A DNA stretch of 64,000 nucleotides from Lachnospira sp900551945 (GTDB taxonomy: Bacteria > Bacillota > Clostridia > Lachnospirales > Lachnospiraceae), in assembly GCA_048380335.1 (NCBI GenBank), contig DBFCCI010000005.1:102746-166745 (forward strand), in the 5' to 3' direction. Both the position numbers and the translations under genes were made by a program. Below are positions 18,279 to 25,805 of the stretch, piece after piece. Numbering within the stretch: the first letter of the stretch is position 1; the number at the start of each line of letters is the position of its first letter. Below the pieces are notes generated by a model that did not search any database, was not told the origin of the DNA, and saw only the letters and a program-made list of their open reading frames with translations.

Positions 18279-19997
18279 TTAACTTCTATTAGAAGAAGTA
18301 GGACTTGCTTGTGCATTATATAATTTATTGTATTCAGCATTTTCTTTCATAAGTTGTTCATGCGTTGAAGCTGTTTTAACACCATTTTCTATCCAAATAA
18401 CTTTATTCATTTCAGGAAATAGATAAAGTCTGTGTGATATAATAAATATTATACAGTCACTATACTTTTCTTTGATGTTGTGGAAAACAGTTTCTTCGGT
18501 TGGTCTATCAAGAGCAGAAAATGGGTCATCAAGAATAACAATAGGGTGCTTGTGATATAGAGTCCTTGCAAGAGCCACACGTTGCGCTTGACCACCAGAT
18601 AGGCGCACACCACCATTTCCAATAACGGTATAAGCACCATTTTCCATTGAAGCTACTTCTTTATCAAAACATACAAGCTTTAATATATCATTTATATCTT
18701 TTGTATCACCGAGAGCAATATTATTTAATATAGTGTCATTTAAAAGCTCTGGGTCATGTCCCATATATCCTGTAAGTTGATTTCTTACTTTATCAGGAAT
18801 ATCACAAAGTTCATAAGAATTATATTTAATAGAGCCGTTGTAATGTTTGTCTTTTTCTTCATATAAAAATTGTCTGCCCAATGTAGATTTACCACTAGCA
18901 ACAGGACCAGTTATACCAATAATTTCACCTTTCATCGCTGAAAATGAAAATGTATTGTCTTTTATGGAAATATTATTTATGCTACTTAATCTATTTTCAT
19001 AAATAGAAATGTTTTTATCAACCTTATCTGATGAAGTATCTTTTAAAAGTGGCTTAATTCGCTTCCATGAAACTTGGGCTTTTTGTACAGAGTTAAATAA
19101 CTTTGCAGCTTTTGAAGATTTAGTAGAAAGTTTTGTGTAACAAGCAATAAATGTAGTAAAAGTAGCAATGTCCCAAACACGCCAACCATTTCCTAATATA
19201 TTTTTACTACCAAAATATATGATAAATAACACACTAATCATAGAAATAATATTGTATAAATGTGGCATTGCACTAAGCCATATATTTGCTTTTACGGCAG
19301 AAGTTTCGTAGTCTGTTAAGACCTTTTCATAATCATTATTTCGATTGCTTTCACAACCGTATATTCTATATGTAACAGCATTTGAAATTCTATCCATTGT
19401 AACAGTATTTAATATAGAGTTTTGCAACTTGAACTTTGCACCCGTTTTTTGTACAACCTTTTTCATTCGTTCTGCAATAAAATAAGATATAGGTGGGAAA
19501 ATAAGACATATTAAAGTAAGTCGCCAATCATAATACATAAGCATAAAAACATATCCAATAAGTACAATTCCCGTATCAAAAATTTCAGTTGTAAACTTTC
19601 TCATACCTTCTGCACAATCGTCAACATCAAGTACAGCCTTTGTAATAATATCACCAACACCATTGCCATCAAGTTCGGGCTTACTCTTAGATATTAAGTT
19701 GCTGTAAAGAGTAGTTTTCATTGTACGGTTAATATTGTTAGCAAAACGACGTACATAAAAACGTTTAATATATCGTGTAGATTGAACAATGATAATTACT
19801 AATATGTAAATAGCTGAAAGATATAACATAGCATTAAAAGTTTCATTGCCATTAAGTATATTCATAAGGCAACCAGCGAGTTGTCCTTCAAACCAAGGCG
19901 AAGCCACAAGCCCTATATTATAGATAATTCCAGAAATAGTAACGATAAAAAGGACTTTCCATTCTGTCTTAAAATAAAAACTAATCTTGTCAGTCAT
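18279..19997 (-). CDS. ABC exporter half-transporter (multidrug, BmrC-like)
   Basis: Partner half-transporter of 572 residues: six-helix membrane domain, then a nucleotide-binding domain with Walker A TGPVASGKSTLGRQF and signature LSGGQAQRVALART. Walker B reads IVILDDPFSALD, where Asp replaces the catalytic Glu. That substitution is usual in the degenerate-site half of heterodimeric exporters. ATG 19997 has AAGGGA 6 nt upstream. It follows a MarR-family gene on the same strand, which probably controls the pair. This reversed block lies between spoIVB and spo0A, which adjoin in many spore formers. Confidence 0.88.
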   Translation of the reverse strand: MTDKISFYFKTEWKVLFIVTISGIIYNIGLVASPWFEGQLAGCLMNILNGNETFNAMLYLSAIYILVIIIVQSTRYIKRFYVRRFANNINRTMKTTLYSNLISKSKPELDGNGVGDIITKAVLDVDDCAEGMRKFTTEIFDTGIVLIGYVFMLMYYDWRLTLICLIFPPISYFIAERMKKVVQKTGAKFKLQNSILNTVTMDRISNAVTYRIYGCESNRNNDYEKVLTDYETSAVKANIWLSAMPHLYNIISMISVLFIIYFGSKNILGNGWRVWDIATFTTFIACYTKLSTKSSKAAKLFNSVQKAQVSWKRIKPLLKDTSSDKVDKNISIYENRLSSINNISIKDNTFSFSAMKGEIIGITGPVASGKSTLGRQFLYEEKDKHYNGSIKYNSYELCDIPDKVRNQLTGYMGHDPELLNDTILNNIALGDTKDINDILKLVCFDKEVASMENGAYTVIGNGGVRLSGGQAQRVALARTLYHKHPIVILDDPFSALDRPTEETVFHNIKEKYSDCIIFIISHRLYLFPEMNKVIWIENGVKTASTHEQLMKENAEYNKLYNAQASPTSSNRS

Positions 19998-20123
19998 AAA
20001 TAATCCCTTCTTTAACACTATCAAGTAAATTATATTTAAAGAAAACAGATTTAAAATACCTGCTTTACTTTTGGTTAATAGTTTATAAATAATACTCTAT
20101 ATATAATAGGAAGTAATTCGTAT

Positions 20124-20594
20124 TTATTGTTCGAGTTTTTTAGTGACAATTTTAGACAAATATTGAAAATCATCACGTCTTTCATTTTTTGAACGCCAGT
20201 ATAACTTATCAAGTGTGTTACAAAAGGCTTGCTTTTCATCATCAGAAAGTTCATCAAGAAGCCATTCGTAAAATAAAGACTCTATTGCAGTTTTTGACAC
20301 TTTAAGTTCTTCTGCTTTATCAGTAGCAAACAAAAGCTGACTTCTTTTGTCATTAGGATTAGGTTTTCTTATAAGATATCCTTTAGCTTCAAGGCTAGAA
20401 GCACGCCTAGCCGCCGCACCCTTGTCAATTTTTAAAGCTTCTCTGATCTGAGCTTGAGTAATTCCGGGATTATGGCGTATAAGGTGAATAAAATCAAATT
20501 CTGCAGTTCCAATTCCTTCTTCCTTCATAGTTTTAACAGTAAATTTACTGACTTCACGAGCAATTTTAGTTATTTGTCTTTTAGTAATATCCAT
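20124..20594 (-). CDS. MarR family transcriptional regulator (upstream of ABC exporter)
   Basis: Winged-helix regulator of 156 residues. The DNA-binding core is GITQAQIREALKIDKGAAARRASSLEAKGYLIRKPNPNDKRSQLL, where KGAAARRASSLEAKG is the recognition helix and NPNDKRSQ the wing. It is the promoter-proximal gene of the reversed ABC cassette, 126 bp before the first transporter. Repression of that cassette is an inference. ATG 20594 is preceded by AAGGAGG. Repeated AGATG/CATCT half-sites lie just upstream. Confidence 0.88.
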   Translation of the reverse strand: MDITKRQITKIAREVSKFTVKTMKEEGIGTAEFDFIHLIRHNPGITQAQIREALKIDKGAAARRASSLEAKGYLIRKPNPNDKRSQLLFATDKAEELKVSKTAIESLFYEWLLDELSDDEKQAFCNTLDKLYWRSKNERRDDFQYLSKIVTKKLEQ

Positions 20595-20624
20595 AAAATA
20601 AAACCTCCTTGCACTTATAAAAAA

Positions 20625-20667
20625 TAGTTGATACTACATCTAAATAGATGATAGTACATCTATTTTT
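20625..20667 (-). promoter_or_regulatory. Putative operator of the ABC-cassette MarR regulator
   Basis: The spacer upstream of the MarR start contains ACTACATCTA, TAGATGATAGT and TACATCTAT in close succession. These form overlapping inverted repeats built from AGATG/CATCT half-sites. Position and symmetry suggest an autoregulatory operator; no binding data are implied. Confidence 0.45.
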
Positions 20668-20698
20668 AAATGTCAATAAAAATTGTATTTTAAAACAA

Positions 20699-20705
20699 TG
20701 TCGAA
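20699..20705 (+). promoter_or_regulatory. Consensus 0A box upstream of spo0A
   Basis: TGTCGAA at 20699-20705 matches the Spo0A-binding 0A box exactly and lies 94 bp before the spo0A start. Spo0A autoregulation is known in Bacillus. One 7 bp match is suggestive, not decisive. Confidence 0.5.
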
Positions 20706-20798
20706 TAATGCGAAAATATAATATTGCCAATATTTGTCATTGATTATATAATCAACTGTGAAAATGTTACATTTTAGATTAGAGGAGGGGCAAAGCGA

Positions 20799-21587
20799 AT
20801 GGTTAAAATAGCTATTGCAGATGATAATGAAAAAATGCTTAATATTATGGGCAAAGTACTTGCCGAACAAAATGATTTTGAAGTAGTGGGAATGGCAACA
20901 AATGGTTTAGAGATAATAAACATAATAAAAGACAAACAGCCAGACATAGTGTTACTAGATATTATTATGCCACAGATTGACGGACTAACCGTAATGGAAA
21001 AAGTCAAGACAGATAAAGACGTAACAAAAGAGCCTACATTTATTGTAATTAGTGCAGTAGGTAGAGAAAGTGTGACAGAAGATGCGTTCAACATGGGTGC
21101 TACATATTATATAATGAAGCCTTTTGATAACCAAATGCTTATTAATCGTATAAGATATGTAAAAAGCAACAAAAAGTTGCTTGACAATAAAAGAGCGGCA
21201 TTAGTAACAGATAATTCAGAAGCAGTAAGTGATAGGAGTCTTGAAGCTGATATAACAGAAATAATACATGACATTGGTATACCAGCACATATAAAGGGCT
21301 ATCAATATCTTAGGGACTCAATAATGTTATCAGTAAAAGATAACGATGTAATAAACAGTATAACCAAGATATTATATCCAACAATTGCAAAGAAATATCA
21401 AACAACTTCAAGCAGAGTAGAAAGAGCAATACGACACGCAATTGAAGTAGCATGGAACAGAGGGAATACTGATACACTTAATGGTCTTTTTGGTTATACC
21501 ATTAGTAATGGCAAAGGAAAGCCAACTAATTCAGAATTCATTGCACTTATAGCAGATAAGATACGCCTAGAGTACAATATCAAATAA
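20799..21587 (+). CDS. spo0A: Sporulation master regulator Spo0A
   Basis: Response regulator that commits the cell to sporulation (262 residues). The receiver domain has the acidic pair ADDN, the phosphoacceptor Asp at about residue 54 (VLLDIIMP) and the conserved Lys in YIMKPF. The C-terminal DNA-binding domain contains TSSRVERAIRHAIEVAWNRG, the near-invariant Spo0A recognition region. Start ATG 20799 has AGAGGAGGGG upstream. A consensus 0A box lies 94 bp before the start. No separate kinase gene is adjacent. Confidence 0.97.
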   Translation: MVKIAIADDNEKMLNIMGKVLAEQNDFEVVGMATNGLEIINIIKDKQPDIVLLDIIMPQIDGLTVMEKVKTDKDVTKEPTFIVISAVGRESVTEDAFNMGATYYIMKPFDNQMLINRIRYVKSNKKLLDNKRAALVTDNSEAVSDRSLEADITEIIHDIGIPAHIKGYQYLRDSIMLSVKDNDVINSITKILYPTIAKKYQTTSSRVERAIRHAIEVAWNRGNTDTLNGLFGYTISNGKGKPTNSEFIALIADKIRLEYNIK

Positions 21588-21655
21588 AAAGTAGGAAAAT
21601 TTTTCAAATTTAACACTTTATTATCTTAAATTTTAGTTTTTTTTAATAATCTGCC

Positions 21656-21684
21656 TTGATTTATGTTTAATTATATATTATAAT
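21656..21684 (+). promoter_or_regulatory. Sigma-A-type promoter for the NlpC/P60 gene
   Basis: TTGATT (21656-21661) and TATAAT (21679-21684) are separated by 17 bp and lie 116 bp before the wall-hydrolase start. Confidence 0.6.
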
Positions 21685-21799
21685 GTTAAAGCAATTTTAA
21701 AATCAATTTAACAGAATTGTAACATATTAGTAATATTTGAAGAAGACAAACAACAGTATTTGTTTTTGTATAAAAAATAAGAAAAGGAATGAATAATTT

Positions 21800-22915
21800 A
21801 TGCGCAAAAGAGTAGCGAAATCTTTAGTTGCGGCTATGCTTGTAACAAGTATTACAGCTTCAACTGTATGGGCAGATGATATATCAGATTTAACAAATGC
21901 AAAAAATCAGGCACAGGCACAGCTTAATGACTATGAAAATCAGCTTGCTAATTTACTTATAGAGATGAATGACCTCGAAGTAAAAATGCACGATAAGAAT
22001 GATGAAATAGAAGTAGTTAATAAAAACCTTGCAGATACACAGGCTAAGTTAGACCAGCAGTATGCTGATATGAAGCTTAGAATTAAGTATATGTATGAAG
22101 ACCAGACAACTTCTATTACAGACGCATTTCTTACAGCACAGAGCATGAGTGATGCTCTTAATAAGGCTGAGTATGTACAGAATGTATATAATTATGACCG
22201 TTCTAAGTTGGAAGAAATAGCCAAGACAACTGAGGAAATTAAGAGCTTAAAGGCTTCTCTTGAAAGTGAAAAGCAACAGCTTGAAGAACTTGGTAATCAG
22301 ATGACAGAAAAGCAAGCTACATTGTATACATCAATTGCTGACCAGCAAAGTAAAGTTGACGATTATGAAGAACAGCTTGCAAAGGCTGTAGAAGCGGCAG
22401 CAGCAAGAGCAGCAGCCGAAGAAGCAGAAAGACAAAGACAGGCACAGGCGGCCGCAGCTGCAGCTTCAGCTAATAGTAGTTCATCAACAACAGTAGGTAC
22501 TTCAACACAAGCTTCTACATCAACAGTTTCAGCTAATGTAAGTTCAGTTGTAGCTTCTAATAGTGATGTTGCATCAGGAGTTGTATCACTTGCATATCAA
22601 ATGCTTGGTGTTCCTTATGTATGGGGCGGTAAGTCACCTAGTGGTTTTGACTGTTCAGGTCTTATGTATTATTTATTTAGTCAGTATGGAATATATGTAT
22701 CACCTAGTTCATCAGCAATTCCAGCAGGTGGTGTTGATGTAGGCGGTATAGCTAATGCGTTACCAGGTGATATTGTATGTTATCCAGGTCATGTGGCTTT
22801 ATATATTGGTGGAGGACAAGTTATTCATGCTCCACAGCCAGGTGATGTTGTTAAGATATCATCAGCTAATATGGGTGGAACAATGTCTATTATAGCTGTA
22901 AGACGTTACTGGTAA
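21800..22915 (+). CDS. Secreted NlpC/P60 peptidoglycan endopeptidase with coiled coil
   Basis: A signal peptide (RKRVAKSLVAAMLVTS..., cleavage near ASTVWA-DD) is followed by a long coiled coil (residues about 28-200). An Ala/Ser/Thr-rich linker leads to a C-terminal NlpC/P60 cysteine peptidase domain. Catalytic Cys lies in GFDCSGLMYY and His in PGHVALYIGGG. The layout matches PcsB/CwlO-type hydrolases, which in relatives are activated through FtsEX during division or elongation. Those partners are not in this window. A good promoter precedes it and a terminator follows. Confidence 0.92.
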   Translation: MRKRVAKSLVAAMLVTSITASTVWADDISDLTNAKNQAQAQLNDYENQLANLLIEMNDLEVKMHDKNDEIEVVNKNLADTQAKLDQQYADMKLRIKYMYEDQTTSITDAFLTAQSMSDALNKAEYVQNVYNYDRSKLEEIAKTTEEIKSLKASLESEKQQLEELGNQMTEKQATLYTSIADQQSKVDDYEEQLAKAVEAAAARAAAEEAERQRQAQAAAAAASANSSSSTTVGTSTQASTSTVSANVSSVVASNSDVASGVVSLAYQMLGVPYVWGGKSPSGFDCSGLMYYLFSQYGIYVSPSSSAIPAGGVDVGGIANALPGDIVCYPGHVALYIGGGQVIHAPQPGDVVKISSANMGGTMSIIAVRRYW

Positions 22916-22935
22916 TTTGTAATAAAGTGTGATAT

Positions 22936-22970
22936 AATAAAGTGTAGCTTTTAAGCTACACTTTATTTTA
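22936..22970 (+). terminator. Terminator after the NlpC/P60 gene
   Basis: A 15 bp near-perfect stem, AATAAAGTGTAGCTT/AAGCTACACTTTATT, is followed by TTA. The stem is symmetric, so it could act in both directions. Confidence 0.7.
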
Positions 22971-23003
22971 TATAATGAATATTTATAGTTGGAGGGTAAA
23001 GGT

Positions 23004-24440
23004 ATGAAGAATGTACTTTTTATAGCATCAGAAGCAGTACCATTTATTAAAACGGGAGGACTTGCTGATGTAGTTGGTTCACTTCCTAAGTATTTTAACA
23101 AGGAAGAATATGATGTAAGGGTTATGATACCTAAGTATACTTGTATACCTTGGGAGTACAGAGAAAAAATGCAATATAAAACACATTTTTATATTGACCT
23201 TGCATGGAGAACTCAGTATGTAGGTGTATTTGAATTAGAATACAATGGTGTTATTTTCTACTTTATTGACAATGAATTTTATTTCTCAGGTCCTAAGCCT
23301 TATGGTTGGATACATGAAGATATTGAGAAGTTTGCTTTCTTCTCAAAGGCAGCACTTTCAGCTATTCCAGTAATAGGCTTTAGACCAGATATTATTCACT
23401 GTCACGACTGGCAGACAGGTCTTATTCCTGTATACCTTAAAGAACGTTTCTCACAGGGTGACTTCTATCAAGGAGTTAAGTCAATTATGACAATACATAA
23501 TCTTAAGTTCCAGGGTATATGGAACTTAAAGAAAGTTAAGGATATTACAGGACTTCCAGACAGTTACTTTACTCCAGATAAGCTTGAAGCTTATGAAGAT
23601 GCTAACTATCTTAAGGGTGGTATTGTATATGCAGATTGGGTTACAACAGTAAGTTCTACATATGCAGAGGAGATTAAGACTCCATTTTATGGTGAAAATC
23701 TTGATGGCCTTATGAATGCTAGAGCTAATTGTCTTAGTGGTATTGTAAATGGTATCGACTACGAAGTATATAATCCAGAAACAGACAAGTGTCTTGTTGC
23801 TAATTACAATCAAGTGACATTTAGAAAGGAAAAATGGAAAAACAAAGTTGCACTTCAAAAGGAACTTGGTTTAACTGAGGATAAGGGTAAGTTTATGATA
23901 GGTATTGTATCAAGACTTACAGACCAAAAGGGCTTTGACCTTATTGCTTATGTTATGGACCAGATATGTACAGAAGATGTTCAGCTTGTTGTGCTTGGAA
24001 CTGGTGAAGAAAAGTACGAGAATATGTTTAGACATTTTGACTGGAAGTATAATGACAGAGTATCAGCTAATATTTACTATTCAGAAGAATTTTCACACAA
24101 GGTATATGCAGCTTGTGACGCATTCCTTATGCCTTCATTGTTTGAGCCATGTGGACTTAGTCAGCTTATGAGCCTTCGTTATGGTACAGTGCCAATCGTT
24201 AGAGAAACAGGTGGTTTAAAGGATACAGTTGAGCCATACAATGAATATGAGAATAAGGGTACAGGTTTCTCATTTGCTAATTATAACGCACATGAAATGC
24301 TTAGTATTATTAATTATGCTAAGAGTGTATACTATAATCATAAACGTGAATGGAATAAGATTGTTGACAGAGGTATGAAAGCCGACTTCTCTTGGAATTC
24401 ATCAGCAAGAGAATATGAGAAGCTTTATAACAATCTGTAA
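23004..24440 (+). CDS. glgA: Glycogen (starch) synthase
   Basis: GT5-family ADP-glucose glycogen synthase (478 residues, normal length). The N-terminal substrate motif KTGGLADVVGSLPK lies near residue 15. The C-terminal GT-B half includes GIVSRLTDQKGFDLI and SLFEPCGLSQLMSLRYGT, with RETGGLKDTV following. ATG 23004 lies just after GGAGGGTAAAGG; an upstream in-frame TTG at 22989 is part of that site. No other glycogen genes are adjacent, so it is an isolated member of the pathway here. Confidence 0.96.
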   Translation: MKNVLFIASEAVPFIKTGGLADVVGSLPKYFNKEEYDVRVMIPKYTCIPWEYREKMQYKTHFYIDLAWRTQYVGVFELEYNGVIFYFIDNEFYFSGPKPYGWIHEDIEKFAFFSKAALSAIPVIGFRPDIIHCHDWQTGLIPVYLKERFSQGDFYQGVKSIMTIHNLKFQGIWNLKKVKDITGLPDSYFTPDKLEAYEDANYLKGGIVYADWVTTVSSTYAEEIKTPFYGENLDGLMNARANCLSGIVNGIDYEVYNPETDKCLVANYNQVTFRKEKWKNKVALQKELGLTEDKGKFMIGIVSRLTDQKGFDLIAYVMDQICTEDVQLVVLGTGEEKYENMFRHFDWKYNDRVSANIYYSEEFSHKVYAACDAFLMPSLFEPCGLSQLMSLRYGTVPIVRETGGLKDTVEPYNEYENKGTGFSFANYNAHEMLSIINYAKSVYYNHKREWNKIVDRGMKADFSWNSSAREYEKLYNNL

Positions 24441-24452
24441 TTGTTTCATAAA

Positions 24453-24671
24453 ATAAAAAATGGAGTGTGTTTTTAGGACTGATAATAAGTATTAAGTATC
24501 TCTAAGATAAGCTAGAAAGTTTTTTTAAAACGTACGGGTCGGAAAAAATGCGACGTCGTGTCGCTTTTTCCTAAATTGCACATCGTGTGCAATTTCCCCT
24601 GACTTTGAATAGCTTATCTAAGAGTTACTAAATACTTATTCTATGTCCTAAAAACACACTCCATTTTTTAT
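24453..24671. repeat. 219 bp giant hairpin element with two inner hairpins (H1)
   Basis: The arms begin ATAAAAAATGGAGTGTGTTT and end AAACACACTCCATTTTTTAT, exact reverse complements at the tips. They continue to pair for about 70 bp with scattered mismatches. The apex carries two compact hairpins: GGAAAAA...TTTTTCC around GCGAC/GTCGC (24541-24571) and AAATTGCAC/GTGCAATTT (24573-24595). The whole folds as a long stem with a cloverleaf-like head. It lies directly after glgA. No protein is encoded. It may be a bidirectional terminator, a structured RNA or a fold-back mobile element. Confidence 0.85.
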
Positions 24672-24676
24672 CCATT

Positions 24677-24816
24677 CCACTACGTCTTGAACAAGAAATA
24701 AGAGGCTCTTTGTCAAGAGTGGGGGTTAAAGTTTAGAACCGAAAAAAGAAGCAAATAGAGTTAAAGAATATAAAATATAAAAAAACAAATGTAGCAGGGC
24801 GCAGGTGACGTAGTGG
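24677..24816. repeat. Inverted repeat linking the two giant hairpins
   Basis: CCACTACGTC (24677-24686) and GACGTAGTGG (24807-24816) are exact 10 bp reverse complements flanking the spacer between H1 and H2. A smaller CTTGA-ACAAGA/TCTTTGTCAAG hairpin (24686-24717) lies inside. The spacer has no gene. Confidence 0.5.
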
Positions 24817-24823
24817 GACGAGA

Positions 24824-25047
24824 GGGGGAAGCAGGGGGATTATTTTGTGGTATATGGTAAATGCTTAGTCGTTCTTAGTTGTGCTGTCAAGAAACAGTGA
24901 TGACCCGACAGGACGTCGGGGAAAGCAATCAGCGAAACTATGTCGCATTGATTGCGTTCACGTCAGGTTAAATAAGTCTTAATCAGCACAACTTAGAACA
25001 ACTTAGCATTTATCCATCAACCACAAAATAATCCCACTGCTTCCCCC
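24824..25047. repeat. 224 bp giant hairpin element with two inner hairpins (H2)
   Basis: The arms GGGGGAAGCAG...GGATTATTTTGTGG and CCACAAAATAATCC...CTGCTTCCCCC pair at the tips. Complementarity continues inward for about 80 bp through ATGCTTAG and GTTGTGCTG against AGCACAAC and TAGCAT. The apex has two hairpins: CCCGAC/GTCGGG (24904-24920) and GCAATCA-GCGA/TCGC-AT-TGATTGC (24925-24955). The plan is the same as H1 although the sequence differs. It ends 29 bp before the -35 box of the tRNA-Leu promoter. Confidence 0.85.
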
Positions 25048-25075
25048 CTACCCCTATTTTTTTAGAAAAATTGCC

Positions 25076-25104
25076 TTGACAGAAATACTAAGAACATGTA
25101 TAAT
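25076..25104 (+). promoter_or_regulatory. Consensus sigma-A promoter for tRNA-Leu
   Basis: Perfect TTGACA (25076-25081) and TATAAT (25099-25104) boxes have a 17 bp spacer. The -10 box ends 38 bp before the mature tRNA 5' end. Confidence 0.85.
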
Positions 25105-25142
25105 CTAAAAAGTAGTGTAACAAGTTTTTAGTTTACATATTA

Positions 25143-25225
25143 GCGGATGTGGCGGAATGGCAGACGCAGCAGACTCAAAATCTGCCGGTGGTGACATCGT
25201 GTGGGTTCAAGTCCCACCATCCGCA
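25143..25225 (+). tRNA. tRNA-Leu (anticodon CAA)
   Basis: Class II tRNA of 83 nt. The acceptor stem GCGGATG pairs with CATCCGC (25218-25224) and the discriminator is A73. The anticodon arm GCAGA-CTCAAAA-TCTGC reads UUG codons. A long variable arm (GGTGGTGACATCGT region) and T arm GTGGGTTCAAGTCCCAC complete it. CCA is not encoded, so it must be added after transcription. Confidence 0.97.
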
Positions 25226-25251
25226 TTTTTTCATAATGGTTTTTCCTTTTG

Positions 25252-25290
25252 CCCTTTTATCAGATTATTTCTGATAAAGGGGTATTTTTT
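25252..25290 (+). terminator. Terminator after tRNA-Leu
   Basis: The stem CCCTTTTATCAG/CTGATAAAGGGG is followed by TATTTTTT, a textbook intrinsic terminator 27 bp after the tRNA. Confidence 0.85.
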
Positions 25291-25384
25291 ATTTCTATAT
25301 ACTATTAATCTTAATAAAAAAATGATATAATAATTTTAAAATTAATGTCTGTGCCTTAAAATAGTTTATATAGGGGAACGCCAA

Positions 25385-25753
25385 ATGAGAGATTGTAAAA
25401 AATATCAGTCAATGATAAAAGATTTTGACCTGGGAAGGTTATCCTGTAATGATGAAGAAGAATTTGTAAATCATATAGAGAACTGTAATGATTGTAAAGA
25501 AGAATTTGAAATCTACTATATAATTGAGTATGGGCTTGATGATATGGCAGTAGACAGGCCAATAAAAAAAGAATATAAGGAACTTTTAGATAAGTATGAT
25601 TTTAAGGGACTTATAGATAAAAAAATTAAGGATAGCAGAATTAATATTGCGACTATAAAAAAGCATAATAAAAATGTAATGTTTTGTTTTGGTGCAAGTA
25701 ATGTATTTATACTTCTTACATTTATATCATACATTATTATAAAATTTTTTTAA
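25385..25753 (+). CDS. Small zinc-finger, membrane-anchored protein (anti-sigma-factor-like)
   Basis: The 122-residue protein has an N-terminal zf-HC2-like pattern: a Cys near residue 4, then FVNHIENCNDCKEEFE with the H-x3-C-x2-C spacing used by zinc-binding anti-sigma domains. One C-terminal membrane helix follows (FCFGASNVFILLTFISYIII). The layout resembles an anti-sigma factor with the finger in the cytoplasm. No sigma factor gene is adjacent. polA follows after 52 bp. Function is not known; it could also be an orphan membrane adaptor. Confidence 0.6.
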   Translation: MRDCKKYQSMIKDFDLGRLSCNDEEEFVNHIENCNDCKEEFEIYYIIEYGLDDMAVDRPIKKEYKELLDKYDFKGLIDKKIKDSRINIATIKKHNKNVMFCFGASNVFILLTFISYIIIKFF

Positions 25754-25805
25754 CACTAGATGGTCAATATATAATAATCATCAAAGAAAGGCATGGTAGC
25801 AAGTT

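Noticed and set aside
24453..25047. The giant hairpins considered as insertion sequences
   Set aside because: There is no transposase frame in or near them, and no clear target-site duplication was seen. A MITE origin stays possible and is noted in the findings.
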